Assembly (NCBI GenBank): GCA_913009685.1
Contig: CAJVXP010000001.1
Coordinates: 62,001-126,000 of the forward strand
Direction of reading: 5' to 3'
Origin: an uncultured Bacteroidota bacterium
GTDB taxonomy: Bacteria > Bacteroidota > Bacteroidia > Bacteroidales > F082
Length of the DNA stretch: 64,000 nt
Below are positions 34,935-44,601 of this stretch, piece by piece; the stretch's first letter is position 1; the number at the start of each line of letters is the position of its first letter. The notes under the pieces were generated by a model. It was not told the origin of the DNA and made no database searches. It worked only from the letters and a program-made list of their open reading frames with translations. A program made the translations under genes and the position numbers.

Positions 34935-36173
34935 TTATTTTTCATTTTTATTACAATATTCCACTATATAATCGTGGGCAGGGCCAAAGCCAAGCTCCAG
35001 CGCCTTGTTCCAATCCTTGCAGGCGCCTCCCATGTCGCCAAGATAATATTTAGCCACCCCGCGGTTAAAGTAATTTCTCACCCAGTTGGAATATTGCATA
35101 ATATTATCCGGATTTATTTCCAACGCCCTGTCGTACGAACCGATGGCATCGCTATAACGATGAAGTTTGCTTTGAGCATTTCCGAGATAAGCAAACGGCA
35201 TAAAGTCTTTGGCATCGGGATGCAGAGCAATAGCTTTTTGGAAATATTCAATGGCTTTGATGTAATCGCCGGCACGGTACTTTAAAATACCCCAATTGTA
35301 ATAGTTCTGAAAAGAATTTCCCGTTCCCGTTGCAGGAGTTACTTTGACATAATCGTCTTTGGCAGTTTGAATAAAATTTTTAAAAGCATAATATTTTACC
35401 TCATAAAATGCTGAGCGGAACAACTCTTCCCTGTGGTTAGGGGCAGTGTATATAGAGCGCAGATAGTTATTGTCGAAAGACTTGATAAGGCGAAACCGGC
35501 AAACCTCTTCCCCGTTGTTTTTTATGGGAAAAACAGCAACGATCAGGTCGAAACCGTTTATTTGTTCTCCCAAATGCGTCTGTTCCGCCTGTCTTACCAA
35601 AATACTTTTCCAGTTTTTATGGTCATAATTTTTAATGGTACCCCGCGTGAGCACATTCAAATCCACGGCATAGGCCTCATTAAAAGGAACACTATCAGGC
35701 AAGATGTTAAATAGTTTCACACTGGGAAACACATAGAAATCAAGCGATTTAAAACCTTTCCAGCCTTCTTTTAAAACAGGAAACTCATACGTACCATCCC
35801 GGTATTTTTTGATCAGCACATTATACTGTTTGTTATTAATCATCAAGCTGCGCATCTCCAACTGAATAAAATTGTCGTAGCCCAGTTTTCTAATGCCGGT
35901 ATTATTTTTATTGGCTCTTTGGTCGGAAAAGGGAATCTCGTTTTTCATAGAGTACCAGGCGCCGTTATTCTGCATAGCCCATCCGGTGGCATGCTTAATG
36001 ACCGATTCCGGTGCACTAAGTGTAGAATAATTAATCAGATCCTGTTCGGAAACCGTTTGACATTTATTTTTATCTTTTTTTCTGTCCTTTTTTTGTGCCG
36101 TCAAAAACACAGGCATTACCAAAAAGGCAAAAACAATAAAAATCCGAAAAAATATCGCTTTGTTTTTTAACAT
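34935..36173 (-). CDS. Secreted protein with C-terminal TPR repeats
   Basis: 412 residues with a signal peptide (core FFRIFIVFAFLVMPVFLTA). The first 270 residues match no family I recognise. The last 120 hold at least three tetratricopeptide units: YYNWGILKYRAGDYIKAIEYFQKAI (split here by reading as 290-314), AYLGNAQSKLHRYSDAIGSY and NRGVAKYYLGDMGGACKDWN. It stands directly upstream of the barrel-SPOR gene, five bases apart, so the two proteins probably act together in the envelope. No TAnnTTTG box is seen in the 190-base gap upstream. Confidence 0.75.
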   Translation of the reverse strand: MLKNKAIFFRIFIVFAFLVMPVFLTAQKKDRKKDKNKCQTVSEQDLINYSTLSAPESVIKHATGWAMQNNGAWYSMKNEIPFSDQRANKNNTGIRKLGYDNFIQLEMRSLMINNKQYNVLIKKYRDGTYEFPVLKEGWKGFKSLDFYVFPSVKLFNILPDSVPFNEAYAVDLNVLTRGTIKNYDHKNWKSILVRQAEQTHLGEQINGFDLIVAVFPIKNNGEEVCRFRLIKSFDNNYLRSIYTAPNHREELFRSAFYEVKYYAFKNFIQTAKDDYVKVTPATGTGNSFQNYYNWGILKYRAGDYIKAIEYFQKAIALHPDAKDFMPFAYLGNAQSKLHRYSDAIGSYDRALEINPDNIMQYSNWVRNYFNRGVAKYYLGDMGGACKDWNKALELGFGPAHDYIVEYCNKNEK

Positions 36174-36363
36174 AAACGCATTCGTAATTATAAGATATCC
36201 CTAAAGCCTGTAAATGTAAGAATATTTGTAAACTTTAAAATCGTTTAGCCTCAAAGATTTATCCTTTTTTTCAACATTGATTCCTTAAACGAACAAACAC
36301 ATAATCAACAGGTTACTTTTAAAATCGTTAAAAAGCTGCTTTTACCTCTTTACAAGACAACCA

Positions 36364-38979
36364 TTAAAACATCTCTTTTGCTGCTGCGAGTGCTTGTGGA
36401 ATACCGGATGGGTCTTTCCCGCCGGCCATGGCAAACTGCGGCTGACCGCCGCCACCACCTTTCACAAACGGTGTAATTTTCTTTATGATTTCACCGGCAT
36501 GAAACTTCCCGGTTTGTACGAGTGCATCGGAAATTCCCACCACGAGATTTACTTTTCCATTGTTTTCGAGGGCAAGAACGACAACCATATTATCACCCGT
36601 GGCACGCAGCTGATGCACCAGATTTTTTGCCTGAGCCGGGTCGACCGCTACCTTTTTCGCAAGAAAAGTGATGCCGCCAAATGCCTCAGCATCTTTCATC
36701 AGGTCGGCAGCCAAATGGCGTGCCTGCTCCTTTTGTAATTTTTCGATTTCCTTGCGACAGACCGAATTTTCATTCAAAAGATTCTCCACAGCATTCACCG
36801 GATTTACCTGAACTTTAAAGTACGATTTAATATTTTTCAGCAACTCCAATTGCTCATTGATATATGCCTCGGCAGCATCGGCCGTAACCGCTTCAATGCG
36901 GCGCACGCCGGCAGCAATGCCACTTTCGGAGGTGATTTTAAAGAATCCTATCTGTCCGGTAGCCGGCACATGGGTGCCGCCACAAAGTTCCACCGAATAG
37001 TTCGGATCAAAGATGACTACTCTGACTTTGTCGCCGTACTTTTCACCAAACAGCGCCATGGCGCCCAGCTTTTTGGCTTTCTCCAGCGGAACATCCTGTT
37101 GCACCCGGCAGGGAATATTTTCTCTGATTTTTTTGTTGACAATTGCTTCAACCGTTTTAATCTCTTCATCGCTCATTTTTGTAAAATGAGAAAAGTCAAA
37201 GCGCAGATGCCCGGAATCTACCAACGAGCCTTTTTGCTCCACATGACTGCCCAGCACCCGGCGCAAAGCGGCGTGCATAAGGTGGGTTGCACTGTGGTTG
37301 TTGGCTGTAAGTGTACGTTTTTCGACATCCACTTCAGCGCGAAAAACAGTTTCCGGATTCTGAGGTTCCTCAGCCACATAATGCACACGCAGGTTATTTT
37401 CGTTTTTAACATCCACTACCCGCAGCTTCTCCGTGTCGGAGACAAGAAGTCCCGTATCACCAACCTGCCCGCCCGATTCAGCATAAAAAGGAGTTTTATC
37501 GAGTACTACCTCAAAGAGGGTCTTTTTCTTCCGGCTGACTTTCCGGTATTTTACCATACGGGCTTCACAGCGGAGTCGTTCGTATCCCACAAACAACGTT
37601 TCCGGAGCATCTGGTATAAGCTCAATCCAGTCATTCGTGGTTTTTTCAGCCGCTTTACGCGAACGGTTTTGCTGCCTCTCCAGCCCTTTGCGGAAGCCTT
37701 CCATATCAACTTCCAGCCCTTTTTCGTGCGCCATAAGGCGGGTTAAATCGATGGGAAAGCCAAAAGTATCGAACAACTCAAAAGCAAAATCACCGTCAAT
37801 GACTTTTTGTTTTTTATTTTTTTCAAGATATTGCTCAAAACGTTTAACGCCCTGCGAAAGCGTTCGCAAAAAAGCCATCTCTTCCTCTTTAATCACCATA
37901 CTCACCAGTTTCTGCTGGCTAACAATTTCGGGAAAGACTTCTTTCATCTGGTTTACCAGCACGGGCAACATCTTATAGAAAAACGGTTCTTCAAAACCGA
38001 GGAAAGTAAAACCGTAACGCACGGCACGCCGCAGGATGCGCCGGATGACATAACCGGCCCCCGTGTTAGAGGGCAACTGACCATCGGCAATGGTAAAAGC
38101 CACGGCACGCAAATGGTCGGCAATCACCCGCATGGCCACATCTTTTTGCCCGTCAATGCCATACTTTTCGCCAGCCATCTTTGCAAGAAAATCAATCAGA
38201 GGCATAAAAATATCCGTATCGTAATTGGAACGAACACCCTGCAGCACCATGGTCAAACGTTCAAAGCCCAGGCCGGTGTCAATATGCTTTTGCGGAAGCG
38301 GCCTCAGCGAGCCATCTGCCAGACGGTTAAACTCAATAAACACCAGATTCCAAATCTCAATTACTTCCGCATGATCGGTGTTTACCAGCTCACGTCCGGG
38401 CTTTTTGGCTTTTTCTTCGGCGCTACGCATGTCGATGTGAATCTCCGAGCAGGGACCGCAGGGACCGGTTTCGCCCATTTCCCAAAAATTATCTTTTTTG
38501 GAGCCCGGTAAAATCCGGTCTTCCGGAATATGTTCCAGCCAATAGCGACGTGTCTCTTCATCTTTTTCCAGCCCATCCTTTTCATCTCCGCCAAAATAGG
38601 TAACATAAAGGCTCTCTTTGTCGATTTTAAAGACATCTGTCAGCAGTTCCCATGCCCAGGTAACAGCCTCTTTTTTAAAGTAGTCGCCAAACGACCAGTT
38701 CCCCAGCATTTCGAACATAGTGTGATGATAGGTATCGTGCCCCACTTCTTCCAAATCGTTGTGTTTGCCCGATACACGCAGGCATTTCTGTGTATCGGTC
38801 ACCCGCGGGCTTTTCGCGGGAGCATTACCGAGAAAGACATCCTTAAACTGGTTCATCCCCGCATTGATAAACATCAGTGTAGGGTCATCTTTTACCACGA
38901 TGGGGGCACCGGCAACAATTTTATGATGCTTTGATTTAAAAAAATCAAGAAAAGTATTACGGATTTCTAATGAAGTCAT
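36364..38979 (-). CDS. alaS: Alanyl-tRNA synthetase
   Basis: 871 residues, full length. Class II catalytic core at the N-terminus (FINAGMNQFKDVFLG, GHDTYHHTMFEMLGNWSFGD, TGPCGPCSEIH). The editing domain has both zinc-site pieces: NNHSATHLMHAALRR and ELCGGTHVPATG. The C-Ala domain ends with GGGGGQPQFAMAGGKDP. It charges tRNA-Ala and clears mischarged Ser and Gly. It is divergent from the M23 peptidase gene, and their promoters overlap. Confidence 0.98.
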   Translation of the reverse strand: MTSLEIRNTFLDFFKSKHHKIVAGAPIVVKDDPTLMFINAGMNQFKDVFLGNAPAKSPRVTDTQKCLRVSGKHNDLEEVGHDTYHHTMFEMLGNWSFGDYFKKEAVTWAWELLTDVFKIDKESLYVTYFGGDEKDGLEKDEETRRYWLEHIPEDRILPGSKKDNFWEMGETGPCGPCSEIHIDMRSAEEKAKKPGRELVNTDHAEVIEIWNLVFIEFNRLADGSLRPLPQKHIDTGLGFERLTMVLQGVRSNYDTDIFMPLIDFLAKMAGEKYGIDGQKDVAMRVIADHLRAVAFTIADGQLPSNTGAGYVIRRILRRAVRYGFTFLGFEEPFFYKMLPVLVNQMKEVFPEIVSQQKLVSMVIKEEEMAFLRTLSQGVKRFEQYLEKNKKQKVIDGDFAFELFDTFGFPIDLTRLMAHEKGLEVDMEGFRKGLERQQNRSRKAAEKTTNDWIELIPDAPETLFVGYERLRCEARMVKYRKVSRKKKTLFEVVLDKTPFYAESGGQVGDTGLLVSDTEKLRVVDVKNENNLRVHYVAEEPQNPETVFRAEVDVEKRTLTANNHSATHLMHAALRRVLGSHVEQKGSLVDSGHLRFDFSHFTKMSDEEIKTVEAIVNKKIRENIPCRVQQDVPLEKAKKLGAMALFGEKYGDKVRVVIFDPNYSVELCGGTHVPATGQIGFFKITSESGIAAGVRRIEAVTADAAEAYINEQLELLKNIKSYFKVQVNPVNAVENLLNENSVCRKEIEKLQKEQARHLAADLMKDAEAFGGITFLAKKVAVDPAQAKNLVHQLRATGDNMVVVLALENNGKVNLVVGISDALVQTGKFHAGEIIKKITPFVKGGGGGQPQFAMAGGKDPSGIPQALAAAKEMF

Positions 38980-39025
38980 ATATAAGTAATTAACTATTAT
39001 CGGTTGATATTTAAATACTATAAGA

Positions 39026-39055
39026 TTGCAAATTTACGCCAATTTATTAATTTTG
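39026..39055 (+). promoter_or_regulatory. Promoter of the M23 peptidase gene
   Basis: TTG at 39026-39028 and TAATTTTG at 39048-39055 are separated by 19 bases, the usual -33/-7 spacing in Bacteroidota. It places the start of transcription well inside the longer frame, supporting the ATG at 39077. Confidence 0.6.
39029..39036 (-). promoter_or_regulatory. -7 promoter box of alaS
   Basis: TAAATTTG on the minus strand, 49 bases before the alaS ATG. It abuts the -33 TTG of the opposite-strand M23 promoter. Confidence 0.45.
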
Positions 39056-39076
39056 TGCCCGAAAAGGATTGGAATT

Positions 39077-40048
39077 ATGGCTAAAACCAAGTATTTCTTT
39101 AATGATAAAACGCTGTCTTATGAAGAGATTAAGCTCTCTCACGGACAGAAATTGTTTCGCTTTTTTCTCTTCTTTTTTTCAACGGTAGCACTTACTGCTG
39201 TTTTTGTGTTTATCCTCTTTAACTTTTTTGATTCTCCCAAAGAGCTGATGCTCAAACGTGAAATTGCAGAGTATAAGCTGCAATACCGTATCGTGAACGA
39301 CCACCTCAATAAAATGCAAAAGGTTATGGATGAGCTGGAGAATCGTGATGACAATATTTACCGTGTTATTTTTGAAGCTGAACCTATTCCGAAATCAATC
39401 AGGCAGGCCGGTATTGGCGGGGTAGACCGATATGCCAACCTTGAAGGCTTTGCCGAATCGAAACTTTTAATTGAAACGGCCAAAAAATTAGACAAACTTA
39501 AGAGTGAGATTTACGTGCAATCCAAATCGTTTGACGAAGTGTTTGCCATGGCACGTAATAAAGAAAAGATGCTGGCCAGTATTCCGGCTATTCAACCAAT
39601 CCGCAATATTGATATGCGACGTATCTCCTCTTATTACGGTTACCGTATCGACCCCTTCTACAAAGTAAAAAAGTTTCACGAAGGCCTTGATTTCTCAGCT
39701 CCCAAAGGGACACCGGTACATGTTACGGGCGATGGCAGAGTTGTTCGCGTTATCCGCTCCAACAGAGGTTATGGTAACGAAATTCTTGTGAATCATGGTT
39801 TTGGTTATATGACCCGCTACGCCCATTTAAGCGCTTTTAAAGTCAAAAAGGGGCAATATGTAAAACGAGGACAAGTGATTGGTCTTGTAGGTGATACGGG
39901 AAAATCAACAGCACCTCATTTGCATTACGAAGTCATTAAAAATCATCACCCCATTAACCCCATCGACTTCTTTTTCAACGACCTTACACCGATCGAATAC
40001 TCGAAAATGGTTGAGCTTTCAAAGATTCCCACACAATCGATGGACTAA
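39077..40048 (+). CDS. M23 family metallopeptidase (LytM/endopeptidase type)
   Basis: 323 residues from the ATG at 39077; a frame back to 39026 is open but starts upstream of the promoter's -7 box. One membrane helix (about 30-51) is followed by a periplasmic coiled region and the M23 domain at 180-300. Zinc ligands are His201 and Asp205 in HEGLD and His283 in HLHYE; the preceding SSYYGYRIDP is typical. It should cut peptidoglycan cross-bridges or regulate such enzymes. All ligands are kept, so it looks active. The MerR regulator starts 17 bases after the stop, a common Bacteroidota pairing. Confidence 0.93.
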   Translation: MAKTKYFFNDKTLSYEEIKLSHGQKLFRFFLFFFSTVALTAVFVFILFNFFDSPKELMLKREIAEYKLQYRIVNDHLNKMQKVMDELENRDDNIYRVIFEAEPIPKSIRQAGIGGVDRYANLEGFAESKLLIETAKKLDKLKSEIYVQSKSFDEVFAMARNKEKMLASIPAIQPIRNIDMRRISSYYGYRIDPFYKVKKFHEGLDFSAPKGTPVHVTGDGRVVRVIRSNRGYGNEILVNHGFGYMTRYAHLSAFKVKKGQYVKRGQVIGLVGDTGKSTAPHLHYEVIKNHHPINPIDFFFNDLTPIEYSKMVELSKIPTQSMD

Positions 40049-40064
40049 TCTTTAATCTTGCGCC

Positions 40065-40400
40065 ATGGTACAAAAAATTTATTATCGTATAGGCGAAGTA
40101 GCCAAAAAGTTTAACGTTCAACCCTCTTTAATTCGCTATTGGGAAAAGGAGTTTGACTTTATTAAACCAAAAAAAAGCGACAAAGGAACCCGCCTGTTTA
40201 CCCAAAAAGATGTAGACCACTTTGAGATTGTTTATCACCTGATTAAAGAAAAGGGTATGACTATTCAGGGAACCCGTAATTATTTTAAAAAACATTACGA
40301 CAACCGGTCGCTGGAAAAGCTACAGGTCATCAACACGCTGAAGCGTACAAAATCACTTTTAAAAGATATCCGGGAAGTTCTTACCGGGCATGCCGGATAG
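40065..40400 (+). CDS. MerR-family transcriptional regulator
   Basis: 111 residues. The winged-helix DNA-binding domain fills the first 75 residues: YYRIGEVAKKFNVQPSLIRYW, the wing KGTRLFTQKDVDHF and the helix LIKEKGMTIQGTRNYF. No ligand-binding domain follows, only a short helix for dimerisation. It lies 17 bases after the M23 peptidase gene. A TAATCTTG sequence (one change from the -7 consensus) ends four bases before its ATG, so it may also have its own leaderless message. Target genes are unknown. Confidence 0.9.
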   Translation: MVQKIYYRIGEVAKKFNVQPSLIRYWEKEFDFIKPKKSDKGTRLFTQKDVDHFEIVYHLIKEKGMTIQGTRNYFKKHYDNRSLEKLQVINTLKRTKSLLKDIREVLTGHAG

Positions 40401-40442
40401 CCCAAAACCAGCAAAGTACCGGGAGCCAGGGTTTCACAAATC

Positions 40443-41408
40443 TTAAAAATATTTTCCTTTTGAAAGATACCGGCGAACATAATCGTCAACACCGGCTTCG
40501 AGCGAAGTAAACGGTTTACCGTATCCGGCAGCACGCAGCTTTTTCATGTTTGCTTCGGTAAAATACTGGTATTTATCGCGAATATCTTCCGGAGTATCAA
40601 TAAATTCAATCACGGGCTTCATGTCCATAGCGGCAAAAGTTGCTTTTGCCAAATCGAGGAAGGTACGGGCTTTGCCGGTTCCCAGATTATACAATCCCGA
40701 AACTGTCCGGTGGTTCATCAAAAACCAGATTACTTCGGCCAGGTCTTTCACGTACACAAAATCGCGCAGCTGTTCTCCATCCTTAAAATCGGGACGATGC
40801 GAGCGGAATAGCCGTACTTTTCCGGTCTCCCTGATTTGATGAAAAGCATGAAAAATAACAGAAGCCATACGGCCTTTGTGATATTCGTTGGGACCATAGA
40901 CATTAAAAAATTTCAACCCTGCCCAAAAAGGCGGTTGTTTTTCCTGCCTGAGCGCCCATTTATCAAAATCGTTTTTGGAATTACCGTAGGCATTCAGTGG
41001 TTTCAGCTTTTCCACAACCTCATGATTATCATCATAACCCCACTCGCCGGCGCCGTAAGTGGCAGCCGAGGAAGCATAAATCAGGGGAATACCGTGTTCG
41101 GCACAACGCAACCACATCTGTTTACTATATTCCAGATTCAGAATGTTGAAGATATTCACATCAAATTCCGTGGTATCAGTACGCGCACCGATGTGAATTA
41201 CCAGTTCAACTTCTGCAGAATGCTTGTCAAACCATTGAAAAAATTCGTCCCGCTGAATTTTCAAAGCAAACCGCTTATCTTTTACATTAGATCCTTTGGC
41301 TTTTTTGGTGAAGTCATCCACAATCACCACATTATCAATATTTTCCAAATTAAGTTTTTGCAGCATTACGCTACCAATAAAGCCTGCTGTTCCGGTAAGT
41401 ACAATCAT
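40443..41408 (-). CDS. hldD: ADP-L-glycero-D-manno-heptose 6-epimerase
   Basis: 321 residues from the ATG at 41408. Short-chain dehydrogenase fold with the NADP-binding TGTAGFIGS at the N-terminus, HIGARTDTTEFD and the catalytic YGNSK (Tyr-x3-Lys). FFNVYGPNEYHKGRMASV is a family marker. It makes the ADP-heptose used in lipopolysaccharide inner core. A longer frame to 41453 adds 15 residues before the nucleotide-binding strand and is unlikely; a TAATTTTG box (41423-41430) lies within that extension. Confidence 0.95.
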   Translation of the reverse strand: MIVLTGTAGFIGSVMLQKLNLENIDNVVIVDDFTKKAKGSNVKDKRFALKIQRDEFFQWFDKHSAEVELVIHIGARTDTTEFDVNIFNILNLEYSKQMWLRCAEHGIPLIYASSAATYGAGEWGYDDNHEVVEKLKPLNAYGNSKNDFDKWALRQEKQPPFWAGLKFFNVYGPNEYHKGRMASVIFHAFHQIRETGKVRLFRSHRPDFKDGEQLRDFVYVKDLAEVIWFLMNHRTVSGLYNLGTGKARTFLDLAKATFAAMDMKPVIEFIDTPEDIRDKYQYFTEANMKKLRAAGYGKPFTSLEAGVDDYVRRYLSKGKYF

Positions 41409-41422
41409 ATTTGATTTTTTTG

Positions 41423-41430
41423 CAAAATTA
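41423..41430 (-). promoter_or_regulatory. -7 promoter box of hldD
   Basis: TAATTTTG on the minus strand, 14 bases before the ATG at 41408. Confidence 0.5.
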
Positions 41431-41661
41431 GCAGAAATCCGGTTACCGGCCATGCTTGTGTCCGCACACTAAAATTCGGCTTTTTGCAGGAAATCACCAG
41501 CGCCAAAACATCATAATTTCAAAAATCAAAAGCCGGAGATTCTAAAACATACCCTGTTCCAAATTTTTTATTTTATCACCTCTAAATTTCACCCTGATTA
41601 AGAAAAGCCGGATCCCTTTTAACACTTTCTCATCTTCTGTTCAGCATCTTGATTTTAAGTG

Positions 41662-41669
41662 TATCTTTG
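41662..41669 (+). promoter_or_regulatory. -7 promoter box of typA
   Basis: TATCTTTG, 29 bases before the typA ATG at 41699. Confidence 0.5.
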
Positions 41670-41698
41670 CAGCCCGAATTTAACACCCGTAAACACAG

Positions 41699-43501
41699 AT
41701 GAACGAGATTAAAAACATTGCTATTATTGCACACGTTGACCACGGCAAAACAACGCTGGTTGACAGACTATTATATCAGGTAAAACTCTTCCGCGAAAAC
41801 CAAAATATGGGAGACCTTATCCTCGACAGTAACGACCTGGAAAGAGAAAGAGGTATCACCATTCTGTCAAAAAATGTCTCTGTCCGCTATAAAGGCGTTA
41901 AGATTAATATCATCGACACCCCCGGTCACTCCGACTTCGGCGGCGAGGTGGAACGTGTATTGAACATGGCCGATGGCGTTTTGCTCGTGGTGGATGCCTT
42001 TGAAGGCCCCATGCCACAAACCCGTTTTGTACTGCAAAAAGCTATCGATCTAAAACTGATTCCCATTGTGGTTATCAATAAAGTGGACAAACCAAACTGC
42101 CGTCCCGAAGAGGTACAGGAGGCTGTTTTTGATCTTATGTTCAACCTCGGAGCCAACGAAGAGCAGTTGGATTTCCCCACGGTTTACGGTTCTTCTAAAC
42201 AGGGCTGGATGGGCCCCGACTGGCAACATCCTACCATCGACGTATCTTATCTGTTAGATCAAATTCTGGAGCATATTCCTTCGGCAAAATATATTGAAGG
42301 GACACCTCAGATGCAGATTACTTCGCTGGACTACTCTTCTTATGTAGGTCGTATTGCTGTTGGCCGCCTGCTGCGCGGAAAGTTGAAAGCTGAGATGAAT
42401 GTTTCACTCGTAAAACGCGACGGCACCATAAAAAAATCCAAAATCAAAGAACTTTACCGTTTTGAAGGGTTAGGAAAAGAAAAATACAAAGGCGAAGTTT
42501 ATGCCGGTGACATCATTGCCCTCATGGGCATTGAGGACTTTGAGATTGGCGATACCGTGGCCGACCTTGAAAATCCCGAAGGACTACCCCCCATCAACAT
42601 TGATGAACCTACCATGAGTATGTTGTTTACCATCAACAACTCACCATTTTTCGGCAAAGAAGGAAAATATGTTACTTCACGCCACCTGCGCGACCGTCTT
42701 TTCCACGAAACGGAAAAGAACCTGGCCTTGCGTGTGGAGGAGACCGATTCGGCTGATGCTTATCTGGTTTTTGGCAGGGGGATTCTTCATCTTTCCATTC
42801 TCGTGGAAACCATGCGCCGTGAAGGTTACGAGTTCCAGCTGGGTCAGCCCAAAGTAATTATCAAAACAATAGATGGTGTTAAACATGAACCGGTGGAAAG
42901 CCTTACGGTTTTGTTACCGGAAGACTTTTCAGGTCGTGTTATCGACATGGTTACCCAGCGAAAAGGAGAATTCGAAAACATGGAGCCTAAAAACGACCGG
43001 ATGATGCTGGAATTCAGTATTCCCTCACGGGGAATCATTGGCTTGCGCAATGCTATTCTCACGTCAACCGAAGGCGAAGCCATTATCGCCCACCGTTTTA
43101 AAGCCTATGAACCATGGAAAGGGGAATTCCAAACCCGTAACAATGCTGCACTTATCTCAATGGAAACCGGTACTGCTGTTGCTTATGCCATTTGGAAACT
43201 GGTGGACCGCGGACGTTTTTATATCTCACCCAACGACGAAGTGTATGCCGGACAGGTTATCGGCGAAAGCTCCCGCGACAAAGATATCGTGATAAATATT
43301 AACAAAGGAAAAAAACTCACCAACATGCGCGCCTCCGGCTCTGACAACAAAGTGTTGATTCCGCCATCCATAAAATTTTCTCTCGAAGAGTACATGGAAA
43401 TTATCCGCAAAGATGAATATCTCGAAGTAACGCCACGCTCACTGCGTTTGCGCAAAATTATCCTCGACGAAACCAGGCGAAAAAGAGCCAATAAAATATA
43501 A
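41699..43501 (+). CDS. typA: Ribosome-associated GTPase TypA/BipA
   Basis: 600 residues. Translational GTPase with G1 [10 protein letters not shown], switch [29 protein letters not shown] and the BipA-specific C-terminal part ([34 protein letters not shown]). BipA binds the ribosome and helps 50S assembly under stress or cold. It is preceded by a -7 box and followed 86 bases later by a lipoprotein gene on the same strand. Confidence 0.97.
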   Translation: MNEIKNIAIIAHVDHGKTTLVDRLLYQVKLFRENQNMGDLILDSNDLERERGITILSKNVSVRYKGVKINIIDTPGHSDFGGEVERVLNMADGVLLVVDAFEGPMPQTRFVLQKAIDLKLIPIVVINKVDKPNCRPEEVQEAVFDLMFNLGANEEQLDFPTVYGSSKQGWMGPDWQHPTIDVSYLLDQILEHIPSAKYIEGTPQMQITSLDYSSYVGRIAVGRLLRGKLKAEMNVSLVKRDGTIKKSKIKELYRFEGLGKEKYKGEVYAGDIIALMGIEDFEIGDTVADLENPEGLPPINIDEPTMSMLFTINNSPFFGKEGKYVTSRHLRDRLFHETEKNLALRVEETDSADAYLVFGRGILHLSILVETMRREGYEFQLGQPKVIIKTIDGVKHEPVESLTVLLPEDFSGRVIDMVTQRKGEFENMEPKNDRMMLEFSIPSRGIIGLRNAILTSTEGEAIIAHRFKAYEPWKGEFQTRNNAALISMETGTAVAYAIWKLVDRGRFYISPNDEVYAGQVIGESSRDKDIVININKGKKLTNMRASGSDNKVLIPPSIKFSLEEYMEIIRKDEYLEVTPRSLRLRKIILDETRRKRANKI

Positions 43502-43587
43502 TTTCGAATAAAAAGAGGTATTTTTACGCTTTACAGAAGCCGGTGATAGTTTTACCTTCGGAACACAAAAACCACAGACTCACTAAC

Positions 43588-44247
43588 ATGATTCATCATT
43601 CAACAAAAAACAGGCAAACCAGGAAACAAATTGTTTCCCGGTTTTCGGCTATTACCGGAAGTAAAGTTATTGGTTTGGCACTGCTTACCCTGGTACTTGT
43701 TTTTACTTCCTGTGGCATTTTTCGGCAAGCCAAAGAATATGACCGTTTTGTAAACAGCCGCTTTTCCGTCAGGGATGTGAAAGTACTTTCCATTGCAGGG
43801 ATTGATGTTTCACAAATAAAAAAAACTTCAGACCTGGATTTAGGACAAATGATAACACTGGGGATTCGGTTTATTAAAGGCGATATGCCATCGGTCATGG
43901 AGATTTCCGTAAAAGGCAGAAATCCTTTCTCCGGGAAAGCCTCTATTTCGGGAATGGACTGGCTGCTTCAGATGAAACAAGATACGCTGGCCAGTGGAAC
44001 GATAAACAAGAAAATAACGATTTTGCCCGGCGAGACAACCCTCTTTCCCGTGAAAGTAAACCTTAATATTTCACGCCTTCTGAAATCAGGGTCGTTAAAG
44101 CAAATAATGGAAGTCATGCTTGGCGATGCCGGCAAAAAGGAGTATGAAAGACTCGGATTGGTTTTCAAAATTCGTCCCTGGTACCTGTCAGGTTCAAAAA
44201 TTAAAAAATCACCGGTTTATATTAGCATCCATCCGAAATTCGAGTAG
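43588..44247 (+). CDS. Lipoprotein with LEA14/WHy-like domain
   Basis: 219 residues from the ATG at 43588; a GTG at 43543 in the same frame would add 15 residues. The hydrophobic core LALLTLVLVFTSCG ends in a good lipobox, so the mature protein is lipid-anchored. The segment KGRNPFSGKASISGMDWLLQ, then SGTINKKITILPGETTLFPVKV, resembles the LEA type 2 / WHy fold, a beta-sandwich that follows a 'NP' motif. Such lipoproteins are common in Bacteroidota with no assigned role. The domain call is by pattern only. Confidence 0.65.
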   Translation: MIHHSTKNRQTRKQIVSRFSAITGSKVIGLALLTLVLVFTSCGIFRQAKEYDRFVNSRFSVRDVKVLSIAGIDVSQIKKTSDLDLGQMITLGIRFIKGDMPSVMEISVKGRNPFSGKASISGMDWLLQMKQDTLASGTINKKITILPGETTLFPVKVNLNISRLLKSGSLKQIMEVMLGDAGKKEYERLGLVFKIRPWYLSGSKIKKSPVYISIHPKFE

Positions 44248-44406
44248 GTGAACCTTTCGGAAAATAATAACCTGTGTATCTGCCCATGAGCTGCCGTATC
44301 CTTGACAAAAAGCCGGGAGTCAGTGGTTTAGCCTCCTGGAAAGCCGGACAGATTTGTCATAACGATAGGGATAGAATAACTACTGGTTATTATTTAAAAT
44401 TCATTT

Positions 44407-44596
44407 ATGAGTCTGATCTAAAAAGGTTATAAAATAATTTCAGCCACTTTTACCCCCTTGATTCTCCGTCTAAGCCGGGACAAGTTACAAGTTCTGAAGG
44501 GGAAGTAGTTAAAAATCAGTGCACCCTTTAAGGAGGGAGAGGGTGCATGCTGATTTCCACTTTTTATTTCAATTTATCTTTTTAGACCAGACTCAT
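44407..44596. mobile_element. MITE-like element with 19-bp terminal inverted repeats
   Basis: ATGAGTCTGATCTAAAAAG at 44407-44425 pairs with CTTTTTAGACCAGACTCAT at 44578-44596, with one mismatch in 19. The 190 bases between the outer ends hold no gene, only an internal hairpin at 44513-44556. Clear target-site duplications are not seen. It fills most of the 354-base gap between the lipoprotein gene and the porin gene, with nothing else recognised there. Confidence 0.6.
44513..44556. terminator. Hairpin, possible terminator
   Basis: AAATCAGTGCACCCT pairs with AGGGTGCATGCTGATTT, with a 2-base bulge. On the minus strand it is followed by TTTTT, so it could end the porin transcript about 45 bases after its stop codon. 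It lies inside the TIR-bounded element. Confidence 0.5.
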
Positions 44597-44601
44597 CTAT
44601 T

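Noticed and set aside
41454-41661. Structured RNA between hldD and typA (CGGCTTTT near 41467 and AAAAGCCG near 41528)
   Set aside because: An 8-base inverted repeat 50 bases apart in AT-rich DNA is expected by chance and has no promoter or terminator around it.
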